Part shown: in pieces, positions 7,569 through 13,085 of the stretch
Layout: each line of letters begins with the position of its first letter
How positions within the stretch are numbered: position 1 is the first letter of the stretch
DNA from: Candidatus Stahliibacteriota bacterium
GTDB lineage: Bacteria > Hydrothermota > Tepidihabitantia > B3-TA06
Length of the DNA stretch: 23,278 nt
Assembly (NCBI GenBank): GCA_030592225.1
Contig: JAUVJT010000010.1
Coordinates: 1 to 23,278 of the forward strand
Direction of reading: 5' to 3'
The notes under the pieces: model-generated
Databases searched by the model: none
What the model was told of the DNA's origin: nothing
The model's input: the letters and a program-made list of their open reading frames with translations, nothing else
Translations under genes and position numbers: made by a program

Positions 7569-8217
7569 CTGCTCCTCCGGGGTAAAGGCTGAAGCCTGCG
7601 ACTATACCCAAAGCTCCACGATTGCCCGGGGATATAGGGAAGTTCACGATGCGGAACTCCGAATCCTGGAACGGGGCGTACCACTTTGCCTCAAGGCTCA
7701 GACCAATCATTTTGCCTATCCTCCATTCGGTACCAACCAACGCTGCCCAGGGTACGTAAGGTTCATCCAACTGGAAAAAGGCCTGTCCTCCGGTGTAAAG
7801 CAGCAATTTGGGCGCGGCATACCACGACGCCACCAGGTCGGCGGAAGGCGCTGCGCCCACTCCGTTCTGGTTAAAGGGATTGAGCCACAGGGTAGGATTG
7901 AGTCCGAAGCACAGGCTGGGCAGCCACTTCTGTTGATGCAGAAACTCGTAGCTCAGCCCGAAATCCATGCCGATGGTCCCGAACGCCAGCATGGTTGGAT
8001 GAAGTCCAACATGAGCCTCAAGATTATCAATAACCCCCCAGCGGTAGCGCAGTACCGAGTAAGGCAGGGGCACGTCGGCGATTCCGGGCAGGGTTGCTAC
8101 CGGTCCGCCCACCGAGAACGCAAGTGCGCGTTCATCAGGTTCCAGCGGGCGAACCGTAGCCACGCTTCCGCATTCTACGAGAAAAACCAGGAAAGGTAAA
8201 AAAACGAGACGTTTAAT
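7561..8217 (-). CDS. Secreted barrel-like protein, apparent ATT start
   Basis: 218 aa from the preferred start. Beta-rich sequence with alternating hydrophobic strands (GMDFGLSYEFL, KLLLYTGGQAFFQL, GLSLEAKWYAPF, GALGIVAGFSLYP) suggests a small outer-membrane barrel; no named family recognised. The first ordinary start, GTG at 8163, would leave no signal peptide. In the same frame 18 codons further upstream lies ATT-AAA-CGT, which adds KRLVFLPFLVFLVEC, a good signal peptide, and has AGGAGG exactly 6 nt before the ATT. I therefore place the start at ATT 8217-8215. Promoter at 8241-8269. Co-transcribed with the downstream hydrolase. Confidence 0.75.
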   Translation of the reverse strand: MKRLVFLPFLVFLVECGSVATVRPLEPDERALAFSVGGPVATLPGIADVPLPYSVLRYRWGVIDNLEAHVGLHPTMLAFGTIGMDFGLSYEFLHQQKWLPSLCFGLNPTLWLNPFNQNGVGAAPSADLVASWYAAPKLLLYTGGQAFFQLDEPYVPWAALVGTEWRIGKMIGLSLEAKWYAPFQDSEFRIVNFPISPGNRGALGIVAGFSLYPGGADE

Positions 8218-8240
8218 AATAAGCCTCCTAAGACTGGCAG

Positions 8241-8269
8241 ATGATAATGTTAAACTACCTGGAAGTCAA
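8241..8269 (-). promoter_or_regulatory. Promoter of the barrel protein/hydrolase operon
   Basis: TTGACT (8269-8264), 17 nt, TATCAT (8246-8241) on the minus strand. The transcript would begin about 10 nt before AGGAGG (8229-8224), which supports translation starting near 8217 rather than 8163. Confidence 0.7.
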
Positions 8270-8322
8270 GCGGACATCTGCAAAATCGGTGTAACTAAAA
8301 AGGGTATCTGTTCGTCTAAGAA

Positions 8323-8430
8323 ATATGAGGGATGGCGTGGGTAGACCCACGCGCGTCTCATGGTGACTTACGTGATAATAACGTGTAACGTTCCCTCATA
8401 TACAGGAGCCGGCTTTGCCGGCTCCTTTTT
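8323..8430 (+). ncRNA. Candidate structured RNA with terminator
   Basis: The 328 nt between the two divergent genes hold a compact structured unit. Outer arms ATATGAGGGA (8323-8332) and TCCCTCATAT (8392-8401) pair perfectly over 10 bp. They enclose a 7-bp hairpin GCGTGGG/CCCACGC (8335-8352) and a weaker ACGT/ACGT hairpin (8370-8384), giving a three-way junction. A strong plus-strand terminator follows 2 nt later. No gene is available for that terminator to serve, which argues for a small RNA. I see no convincing plus-strand promoter. A short inverted-repeat (MITE-like) element is the alternative. Confidence 0.45.
8404..8430 (+). terminator. Strong intrinsic terminator
   Basis: AGGAGCCGGC, loop TTT, GCCGGCTCCT (10 perfect pairs) followed by TTTT. 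It sits between two divergent promoters and terminates a plus-strand transcript of unknown identity. Confidence 0.85.
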
Positions 8431-8432
8431 GC

Positions 8433-8460
8433 TTGACAGACCCAAAACCAGGGTTAGAAT
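8433..8460 (+). promoter_or_regulatory. Promoter of the TonB-like/DUF4203 genes
   Basis: TTGACA (8433-8438), 16 nt, TAGAAT (8455-8460). The predicted leader is about 80 nt long and contains a possible 12-codon leader ORF (8490-8528). Confidence 0.75.
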
Positions 8461-8489
8461 CATAAAACCTGATTTATCAAGGAGATTCA

Positions 8490-8528
8490 GTGGGCGTTGT
8501 AAGTTTAATCCTTTCAATTTCAGCGTGA
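8490..8528 (+). CDS. Possible 12-aa leader peptide
   Basis: GTG start with AAGGAG 5 nt upstream (8479-8484), encoding MGVVSLILSISA and then TGA, 17 nt before the start of the TonB-like lipoprotein. It is hydrophobic and in a different frame from the next gene. It may couple translation, or be a chance ORF. Confidence 0.3.
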   Translation: MGVVSLILSISA

Positions 8529-8545
8529 GGGAGGGCGGTTGAGTC

Positions 8546-8911
8546 GTGGTTAAGATACGTTACTTCTGGCTGTTATCTTTCATCGTGCTATTCGGTTGCA
8601 GTATCGTTCCCACTTACGAATACGACGAGGTGGATGTGAAGCCCGAGGTTGTATCTAGTTCATTCCCTAGCTATCCTCCGTGGCTCCGGGATGAAGCGGA
8701 CGAGGGGGATGAGTTCAGTGTGAAGGTTAAAGCCTTGGTGGACACCGACGGCTCGGTAATCAGGGTCAAGGTGACCGAAAGCTCAGGCTATAGAAAACTG
8801 GACAACAACGTAAAGGAAAATGTATTTTTGTGGGAATTTACCCCTGGCGAGCATGAAGGTGAATTGGTGCGTGTGTGGGTAACCTTATCGTTTAAGTTTA
8901 TTTTGACATAG
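8546..8911 (+). CDS. Lipoprotein with TonB C-terminal-like domain
   Basis: 121 aa. GTG start. The N-terminus MVKIRYFWLLSFIVLFGC is a lipoprotein signal peptide with Cys18. From about residue 42 the sequence follows the TonB_C pattern: YPPWLRDEADEGD (the YPxxAR..EG region), FSVKVKALVDTDGSV (VxxxVdxdGxV), VKVTESSGYRKLDNNVKENVFLWEF (SSG...LD..a..a...W.F) and a C-terminal strand VWVTLSFKF. Classical TonB is anchored by a membrane helix and has a Pro-rich span; here the domain is joined directly to a lipid anchor, so it may not transduce energy and could be an assembly or peptidoglycan-associated module. No ExbB/ExbD nearby. The next gene follows after 26 nt. Confidence 0.82.
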   Translation: MVKIRYFWLLSFIVLFGCSIVPTYEYDEVDVKPEVVSSSFPSYPPWLRDEADEGDEFSVKVKALVDTDGSVIRVKVTESSGYRKLDNNVKENVFLWEFTPGEHEGELVRVWVTLSFKFILT

Positions 8912-8937
8912 TTGATTTAAAACCAAGGAGGTTAATT

Positions 8938-9540
8938 GTGAACGTACCAATGTCCATATCGGCGGTGGGACCATTGAGCATCGTCGGGGCGCTTTTGGCC
9001 GTTGCGATAGGTGTTCTGTACTGCTTCTTCGGCTATCGCCTGTTCAAGATAATTCTCGGCATCGCCGGATTCATCTGGGGTGCAGGACTGGTGGGCGGGG
9101 TGGTGTTTACCTTGACCCAGTCAACTGTTATCGCCATCATCGCCGGAGTGTTGGGCGGCGCTCTTTTCGCGGTGCTGGCAGTTGTTCTCTACTACATTGG
9201 GGTGTTCATTCTGGGCGCTTATCTGGGCGGCGCACTCAGCATTTTCATCATGGCGTTCTTTGGTCTGGCAACCCCGGTCTGGTTGTTTTTGGTACTGGCG
9301 ATTGCGGGTGGCGTGGTGGCCGTTATCTTCAAGCGGTTCATGATAATTGTTGCCAGCGCTTTCGTGGGCGCCTGGGCAATTGTTTTCGGGGTATCGTACC
9401 TTATTCCCAAATCGTCGGGCGGGGCGTATCTCTACATCGCGTTTGCTGCGTGGCTGGTTCTCGGGATTACAGGCATGGTGGTTCAGTACAAGGTTACTGC
9501 AAAGAAAAAGCTGGCCGAAGAGCGGCGCAAGGAGTCCTAG
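8938..9540 (+). CDS. DUF4203-type polytopic membrane protein
   Basis: 200 aa with about seven hydrophobic helices and a charged C-terminal tail (KVTAKKKLAEERRKES). The segment VGVLYCFFGYRLFKIILGIAGF-like (residues 20-45), Gly-rich helices and repeated GxxxG spacing match DUF4203/TMEM198-like proteins, whose function is not established. Start is GTG at 8938 with a perfect AAGGAGG (8925-8931) 6 nt upstream. It lies 26 nt after the TonB-like lipoprotein and should share its promoter. Confidence 0.82.
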   Translation: MNVPMSISAVGPLSIVGALLAVAIGVLYCFFGYRLFKIILGIAGFIWGAGLVGGVVFTLTQSTVIAIIAGVLGGALFAVLAVVLYYIGVFILGAYLGGALSIFIMAFFGLATPVWLFLVLAIAGGVVAVIFKRFMIIVASAFVGAWAIVFGVSYLIPKSSGGAYLYIAFAAWLVLGITGMVVQYKVTAKKKLAEERRKES

Positions 9541-9548
9541 GAGGCTGT

Positions 9549-9584
9549 TAGAAAACCACAGATGACACAGATTTTCGCAGATTA
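9549..9584. repeat. Intergenic ACCACAGAT...CACAGATTTTCGCAGATT repeat
   Basis: The sequence contains three spaced copies of (A/G)CACAGAT-like words. It resembles the dispersed 'ATCTGTGTCATCTGTGG' intergenic repeats known from many bacterial genomes. A related motif (CTCTGTGTCTCTGTGG) lies at 19076-19091. Confidence 0.4.
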
Positions 9585-9586
9585 CA

Positions 9587-9671
9587 ACTCCCTTCGGTCG
9601 TTTTCCTACGGTAAAACTCCTTACAGTCGTCTTCCTACGGTGAAGCTCCTTTTGGTCGCCGCTTCGCGTCG
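9587..9671. repeat. 29-bp imperfect tandem repeat
   Basis: Units at 9587-9615 and 9616-9644 share the core CTTCCTACGGT with ACTCC and GTCGT at fixed spacing; a third, degenerate unit (GCTCCTTTTGGTCG) covers 9645 to about 9671. It lies between converging genes, directly after the PlsC-like stop codon. Function unknown; no clear hairpin. Confidence 0.65.
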
Positions 9672-9686
9672 GTCTCAGACAAGCTC

Positions 9687-10406
9687 TTAGTTCCGGGCTG
9701 CCTGTTCCAGCAATCCCTCGAACGAGCGGCGGATCTCGGCGTTGAGCCGGGTTATCTCCTTCCTCATATTCCCGTTTACCTTGCGGGGATATATCGGCGG
9801 CGCGATATAGACCTCTATTTTCCGATTGAAGACGTTTCCCACCACCGAAAAGAAACCTTCCCAGGCTTCGTTAAGCCAGGGACGCGAGCCTGGCTTTGGT
9901 CCCAGCGCAAGATTTTTCATGTATACCGGCAGGATTGGCGTTCCTGACTTTACTGCCAGATATGCGGCTCCGCTGTTTATTGCCGAGATAGAACCGTTTC
10001 GATCCAGTTGACCTGAAGGCATCATCCCCAGACTTTGTTTGCACTTAAGCAGGGAAAGAGACCGCTTGATTCCTGAGAGATTGCGTGCTCCTTCCTTTAG
10101 CGCCACCGGCACCATCTCGCAGAAGAAGGTCATGAAGAAGCCGATGAACCTGCTGCCCTCGAACCAATGCCGGGCGGCAAGCATGAACAACCTGCGCCTC
10201 AAAGCAATTTGAATGATGATGGAATCGGCGCCGGTAACGTGGTTGGCTACCACGATGCAGTTTTGATGGATTCTTTCCCCGATATCTTCCCCGAACACCC
10301 TGACCCGGGTCACACACGCGTAGAAAGCGAGAAACACCTCCTTGATGTGCCTGAACGCCGAGTTGACCTCCGAGGGCCACAGTTTTGCCCCGCCGTGTTT
10401 GTTCAT
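9687..10406 (-). CDS. PlsC-type 1-acylglycerol-3-phosphate acyltransferase-like protein
   Basis: 239 aa, membrane-associated acyltransferase of the PlsC/LPLAT family, which transfers acyl chains to lysophospholipids or related acceptors. Motif I is clear: NHVTGAD with His56 and Asp61 in the HX4D spacing. Motif IV is GTPILPVY near residue 155. Motif III, usually FPEGTRS, reads MPSGQLDRNG (residues 129-138), so the conserved Glu is replaced by Ser131. The acceptor may therefore be unusual. The ATG at 10406 has no Shine-Dalgarno; a promoter ends 6 nt before it, indicating a leaderless mRNA. Its -35 lies in a perfect palindrome shared with a divergent promoter. Confidence 0.83.
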   Translation of the reverse strand: MNKHGGAKLWPSEVNSAFRHIKEVFLAFYACVTRVRVFGEDIGERIHQNCIVVANHVTGADSIIIQIALRRRLFMLAARHWFEGSRFIGFFMTFFCEMVPVALKEGARNLSGIKRSLSLLKCKQSLGMMPSGQLDRNGSISAINSGAAYLAVKSGTPILPVYMKNLALGPKPGSRPWLNEAWEGFFSVVGNVFNRKIEVYIAPPIYPRKVNGNMRKEITRLNAEIRRSFEGLLEQAARN

Positions 10407-10412
10407 ACGTTA

Positions 10413-10440
10413 AATCTAGTCAAAAGAGCCGGCATGTCAA
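10413..10440 (-). promoter_or_regulatory. Leaderless promoter of the PlsC-like gene
   Basis: TTGACA (10440-10435), 16 nt, TAGATT (10418-10413) on the minus strand, then TAACGT and the ATG at 10406. The transcription start should coincide with the start codon. Confidence 0.7.
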
Positions 10441-10454
10441 ACCCTTGACATGCC
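10431..10454. promoter_or_regulatory. Perfect palindrome holding two divergent -35 boxes
   Basis: GGCATGTCAA (10431-10440) and TTGACATGCC (10445-10454) are exact reverse complements separated by ACCC. Each arm contains one TTGACA, one for the PlsC-like gene and one for a rightward unit. A dimeric regulator bound here could control both. Confidence 0.6.
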
Positions 10455-10473
10455 ATTGGAAAGTATGATATAG
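10445..10473 (+). promoter_or_regulatory. Rightward promoter of an orphan short unit
   Basis: TTGACA (10445-10450) with GATATA 16 nt or ATATAG 17 nt downstream (10467-10473). The -10 is only a moderate match. Confidence 0.45.
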
Positions 10474-10574
10474 GTGGTGGGAAAATTTCAATTCCAATCG
10501 GGACCCATACCTTGAATTTTGTAGAAGAGTACGAAGATGCCGATTTCGACATCACAGTGGATGTGAGTCTCTGA
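10455..10574 (+). other. Short open frame without a standard start (possible small gene or remnant)
   Basis: A frame open from 10452 to TGA at 10572-10574 encodes IGKYDIGGGKISIPIG...NFVEEYEDADFDITVDVSL. The composition is protein-like, but there is no in-frame ATG or GTG early in it; candidate starts are ATT (10455) or a TTG (10512) giving only 20 aa. Two GTG codons (10474, 10477) near the predicted transcription start are in the +1 frame, just before a GGGAAAA heptamer (10479-10485). The unit is bounded by a promoter and a strong terminator, so it may be a small RNA, a small peptide gene or a broken gene. Confidence 0.35.
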
Positions 10575-10593
10575 GTTGAAGATTAGCTCTTAT

Positions 10594-10622
10594 CGGGCGG
10601 CTTAGGCCGCCCGTGTTTTTTT
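10594..10622 (+). terminator. Strong intrinsic terminator of the orphan unit
   Basis: CGGGCGGC, loop TTAG, GCCGCCCG (8 perfect pairs) then TGTTTTTTT. It lies 20 nt after the TGA at 10574 and upstream of the HAMP gene promoter. Confidence 0.88.
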
Positions 10623-10644
10623 ATATCAACAATACAATCGAGGG

Positions 10645-10672
10645 TTGACAAATGCTCGAGATAATTTATAGT
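10645..10672 (+). promoter_or_regulatory. Leaderless promoter of the small HAMP gene
   Basis: TTGACA (10645-10650), 16 nt, TATAGT (10667-10672), then 5 nt and the GTG at 10678. Near-duplicate of the promoter at 10901-10929. Confidence 0.75.
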
Positions 10673-10677
10673 TCGGT

Positions 10678-10911
10678 GTGAGTAAGGAAGCAAGTTTTTA
10701 CGAAATGAACGCCGAGGAATTGCGTGCCTACACCGAGAATAAGCTGGCCGACATACTTTCGGTGCTCGCCGACGTGGCGTTGGGCGATCTTTCTGTGGAG
10801 GCAGCGGTTGAAAGCGAAGACATCTTTGGTTCGTTGGCCTTGGGTATCAATGCGATGATTCAAGGACTGCGTGAGCTGAAGACCCCGACACAGCGAGAGG
10901 TTGACAAATGA
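10678..10911 (+). CDS. Stand-alone cytoplasmic HAMP-domain protein
   Basis: 77 aa, GTG start, leaderless. Residues about 10-65 (ELRAYTENKLADILSVLADV...ALGDLSVEAAVESEDIFGSL...GINAMIQGLRELK) follow the HAMP pattern: two amphipathic helices joined by a connector with a GDL motif and a D.FG.L element. It is nearly identical to residues 10-68 of the histidine kinase encoded next door, but ends with KTPTQREVDK before any HisKA region. There is no membrane helix. HAMP domains work as parallel dimers, so this protein could form heterodimers with the kinase or act as a decoy (inference). Its last codons contain the -35 of the kinase promoter. Confidence 0.78.
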   Translation: MSKEASFYEMNAEELRAYTENKLADILSVLADVALGDLSVEAAVESEDIFGSLALGINAMIQGLRELKTPTQREVDK

Positions 10912-10929
10912 CCTGTGTTAACCTATAGT
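10901..10929 (+). promoter_or_regulatory. Leaderless promoter of the histidine kinase gene
   Basis: TTGACA (10901-10906) lies inside the last codons of the HAMP gene; then 17 nt, TATAGT (10924-10929), 5 nt and the GTG at 10935. Confidence 0.75.
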
Positions 10930-10934
10930 TTGCC

Positions 10935-11888
10935 GTGAATGCGGAAATAACCCCTGACGAGATGAATACCGAGGAGTTGCGTGCCTACACCGAGAACAAG
11001 CTGGCCGATATACTTTCGGTGCTGTCCGACGTTGCATTGGGCGACCTTACGGTTGAGGCGTCCGTTGACAGTGAGGACATCTTTGGTTCGGTGGCCATGG
11101 GGGTTAATGCCATGATCAAGGGACTGCGTGAACTCAAGGCTCAGGATGCGGAGAAGACCATTCTGCTTGAGAAAACCAACCAGGAACTTGAAGATTTTGT
11201 CTACATAGTGAGTCATGACCTTAAGGCGCCGCTAAGGGCCATCACCGGGTTCGCCCAGTTCCTCAAGGAGGACTACCACGATAAGGTGGATGAGCAGGGC
11301 CAGGATTATCTTCGGCGTATAGCGGAAGGCGCTGATCGTATGCATCAGCTCATAAACGACCTGTTGGAACTTTCCCGAATAGGCAGGCACCGTAATCCAT
11401 TTGTCGAGATTGACGCCGGTGAGTTGATCCGCAGAACAATAGTGTTCGTTAATCCCCCCGAAGACGTGAAAATTGTTGTGTCCGACGGTATGCCCGCCAT
11501 TTTCTGTGACGAGGTGAGGCTGCAGCAGGTGTTTGCGAACCTTATTACCAATGCCATGAAGTACAACGATAAGGATGAGAAGATCATCGAAATAAGCTGG
11601 GCCGGGTATTCTGAGAACGGGTGCGATGAGTTCATCGTGCGTGATAACGGGATAGGCATAGAAGAAGCTCATCTGGATAGGATTTTCAAGATATTCCAGA
11701 GATTGCATGCCAAGGAAGAGTACGGCGGCGGAACGGGTGTAGGACTTAACATTGTTCGAAAAATCGTTAAACAACACGGCGGTAAGATATGGGTGGAATC
11801 TGCACCTGCTGAAGGCTCGGTTTTCCACTTCACCGTTCGCCGCCAGGACAAAGATCAGACAGGTACTGAAGAGCAGTGGTTGGTTTAA
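10935..11888 (+). CDS. Soluble HAMP-containing sensor histidine kinase
   Basis: 317 aa, no membrane helix and no PAS or GAF domain. Order: HAMP (about 10-68), short coiled coil (70-88), HisKA with H-box VSHDLKAPLRAI (His94), HATPase_c with N box NLITNAMKYN (202-211), G1 DNGIGI (237-242), F box FKIFQRLH (251-258) and G2 GGTGVGLNIV (265-274). All catalytic motifs are intact. The kinase half resembles bacteriophytochrome/Cph1-type kinases (SRIGRHRNPFVEID). The signal must reach it through HAMP from a partner or directly in the cytoplasm. No response regulator is adjacent. Start is GTG at 10935, leaderless. Confidence 0.92.
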   Translation: MNAEITPDEMNTEELRAYTENKLADILSVLSDVALGDLTVEASVDSEDIFGSVAMGVNAMIKGLRELKAQDAEKTILLEKTNQELEDFVYIVSHDLKAPLRAITGFAQFLKEDYHDKVDEQGQDYLRRIAEGADRMHQLINDLLELSRIGRHRNPFVEIDAGELIRRTIVFVNPPEDVKIVVSDGMPAIFCDEVRLQQVFANLITNAMKYNDKDEKIIEISWAGYSENGCDEFIVRDNGIGIEEAHLDRIFKIFQRLHAKEEYGGGTGVGLNIVRKIVKQHGGKIWVESAPAEGSVFHFTVRRQDKDQTGTEEQWLV

Positions 11889-11917
11889 TAATGATTCGTT
11901 CACAGCGGAAATAAGAC

Positions 11918-12166
11918 GTGGATAGTTTCGTTTGCATCTACACCTGCAGTCGAGAGGAAGCCGCAGTGATTGCGGGATTGCTCAGAGCCTCGGAAGTAGA
12001 GGTGCACCTTTTTGAGCAAGCGCCTGCGCACCTGCGTCCATTCTCAGCCAGGAAAACCATGGTCAAGATAATGGTGCCGCGCAACGCAGCCGAGTTTGCC
12101 TACCAGATTATCCAGGACGCCCAGGATAAGGACTTTTCCGAGTTCGAGCAGAGCGCGGAGACGTAA
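11918..12166 (+). CDS. DUF2007-like putative signal-transducing protein
   Basis: 82 aa small soluble protein. FVCIYTCSREEAAVIAGLLR, an L/I-rich middle strand, and VKIMVPRNAAEFAYQIIQD near the C-terminus match DUF2007, whose members have a ferredoxin-like fold and unknown role. GTG start at 11918; only a weak GGAA lies upstream. It follows the kinase stop by 29 nt in the same direction and is probably co-transcribed, which fits a signalling role but does not prove one. Confidence 0.75.
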   Translation: MDSFVCIYTCSREEAAVIAGLLRASEVEVHLFEQAPAHLRPFSARKTMVKIMVPRNAAEFAYQIIQDAQDKDFSEFEQSAET

Positions 12167-12657
12167 ACACCCCAAGCGAATACTTCGTTTCCACTTAGGA
12201 ATTTGAAACAATCGATGCTCCTTTTGCTCCTAACGGAGTAGTGCCCGATTTAACAACTGAGAGTCTAACGACTTTCAGTTATCACCTTTAGAATTTACTG
12301 AGAAGAAAGAAATATAGTTTATCTCGCCCAGTTTCGCTTGCGAACATACATTAATGTAGTGTTGCGCTTTGCAGTATTTTATTTAGTATCATTTATAAAG
12401 ATAAGTTGAGTTAGAGGTGAGTTAATTTGAAAGTGTCACGCTACGATACACTTTTGGTGTTTTTTAGGCTAAATACGGGTATCTACGGGGTATTTAACCC
12501 AACCTGCCACTTAAGTATAGATCATTAAAAATTAGAAGGAAAAATAAAAGGAAAATGGTATCCACTCATGGGAATTAGGGAGGTGTCATGGGTTGGGTAT
12601 TGACAGTTCTTTAGTAACCCTCAAAAACATAAATTGAAAAAATAGAAGGAGCAGAAA
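12167..12657. other. AT-rich intergenic stretch
   Basis: About 490 nt visibly richer in A and T than the flanks, with no convincing ORF. It contains a 10-bp hairpin (AACTGAGAGT/ACTTTCAGTT, 12255-12280) and, around 12433-12470, an AAAGTGT/ACACTTT stem with a downstream TTTTTT that could be a terminator. A TTGACA at about 12600 has no good -10 partner. Confidence 0.5.
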
Positions 12658-12996
12658 ATGAAAAAAGAAAAACTATTCAAGGTAACAAGCATTAGGATGA
12701 ATCTAATGTCTAAGAGCAGTAAATGCAAGAAATATAATAGAGTGAACTTCGTCAGTCTGAGTGAAGAAGACGAACCTGTTATTAGAGCTCACGTATTTTT
12801 TGTCAACTCATTCAGAAACGCACCGGCCTGGTTAAGTCTGAAAACTGGTGACGTGGTTGCAAACCTACACTTTCTTGCAGATAGAAAAATAGTAGATGCA
12901 GATTATGAACCGTTCGTTTTGACAAAAGAACAGTTTAACTTACTCATGCGAAATCATATGACTGAGCAAAAAATTCAAAATAAGCTGGACTGGTGA
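12658..12996 (+). CDS. Hypothetical protein, orphan in an AT-rich island
   Basis: 112 aa, no signal peptide or membrane segment, Lys- and Asn-rich with an N-terminus MKKEKLFKVTSIRMNLMSKS and a C-terminus EQKIQNKLDW. No family recognised. Start ATG at 12658 is backed by AAGGAG 6 nt upstream. Codon choice favours A/T-ending codons, unlike the surrounding genes, and the AT-rich flank extends about 490 nt upstream. This suggests recent acquisition by horizontal transfer. Confidence 0.65.
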   Translation: MKKEKLFKVTSIRMNLMSKSSKCKKYNRVNFVSLSEEDEPVIRAHVFFVNSFRNAPAWLSLKTGDVVANLHFLADRKIVDADYEPFVLTKEQFNLLMRNHMTEQKIQNKLDW

Positions 12997-13085
12997 TGAT
13001 GTTCCTTTTGGCCGGAAGCTAAAAGATTGCAGGAGTCAGAAGAGAAGCCTGTCCGTAACTGCTTTTGATCTCAAATTCCCTGGCC

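Noticed and set aside
11232..11903. Minus-strand 223-codon frame opposite the histidine kinase
   Set aside because: It covers the kinase H, N and G boxes in antisense and has no start signals.
12433..12470. AAAGTGT/ACACTTT hairpin with TTTTTT as a definite terminator
   Set aside because: The loop is long, the T-tract is separated from the stem, and the DUF2007 stop is about 270 nt away; kept only as a note in the AT-rich stretch.
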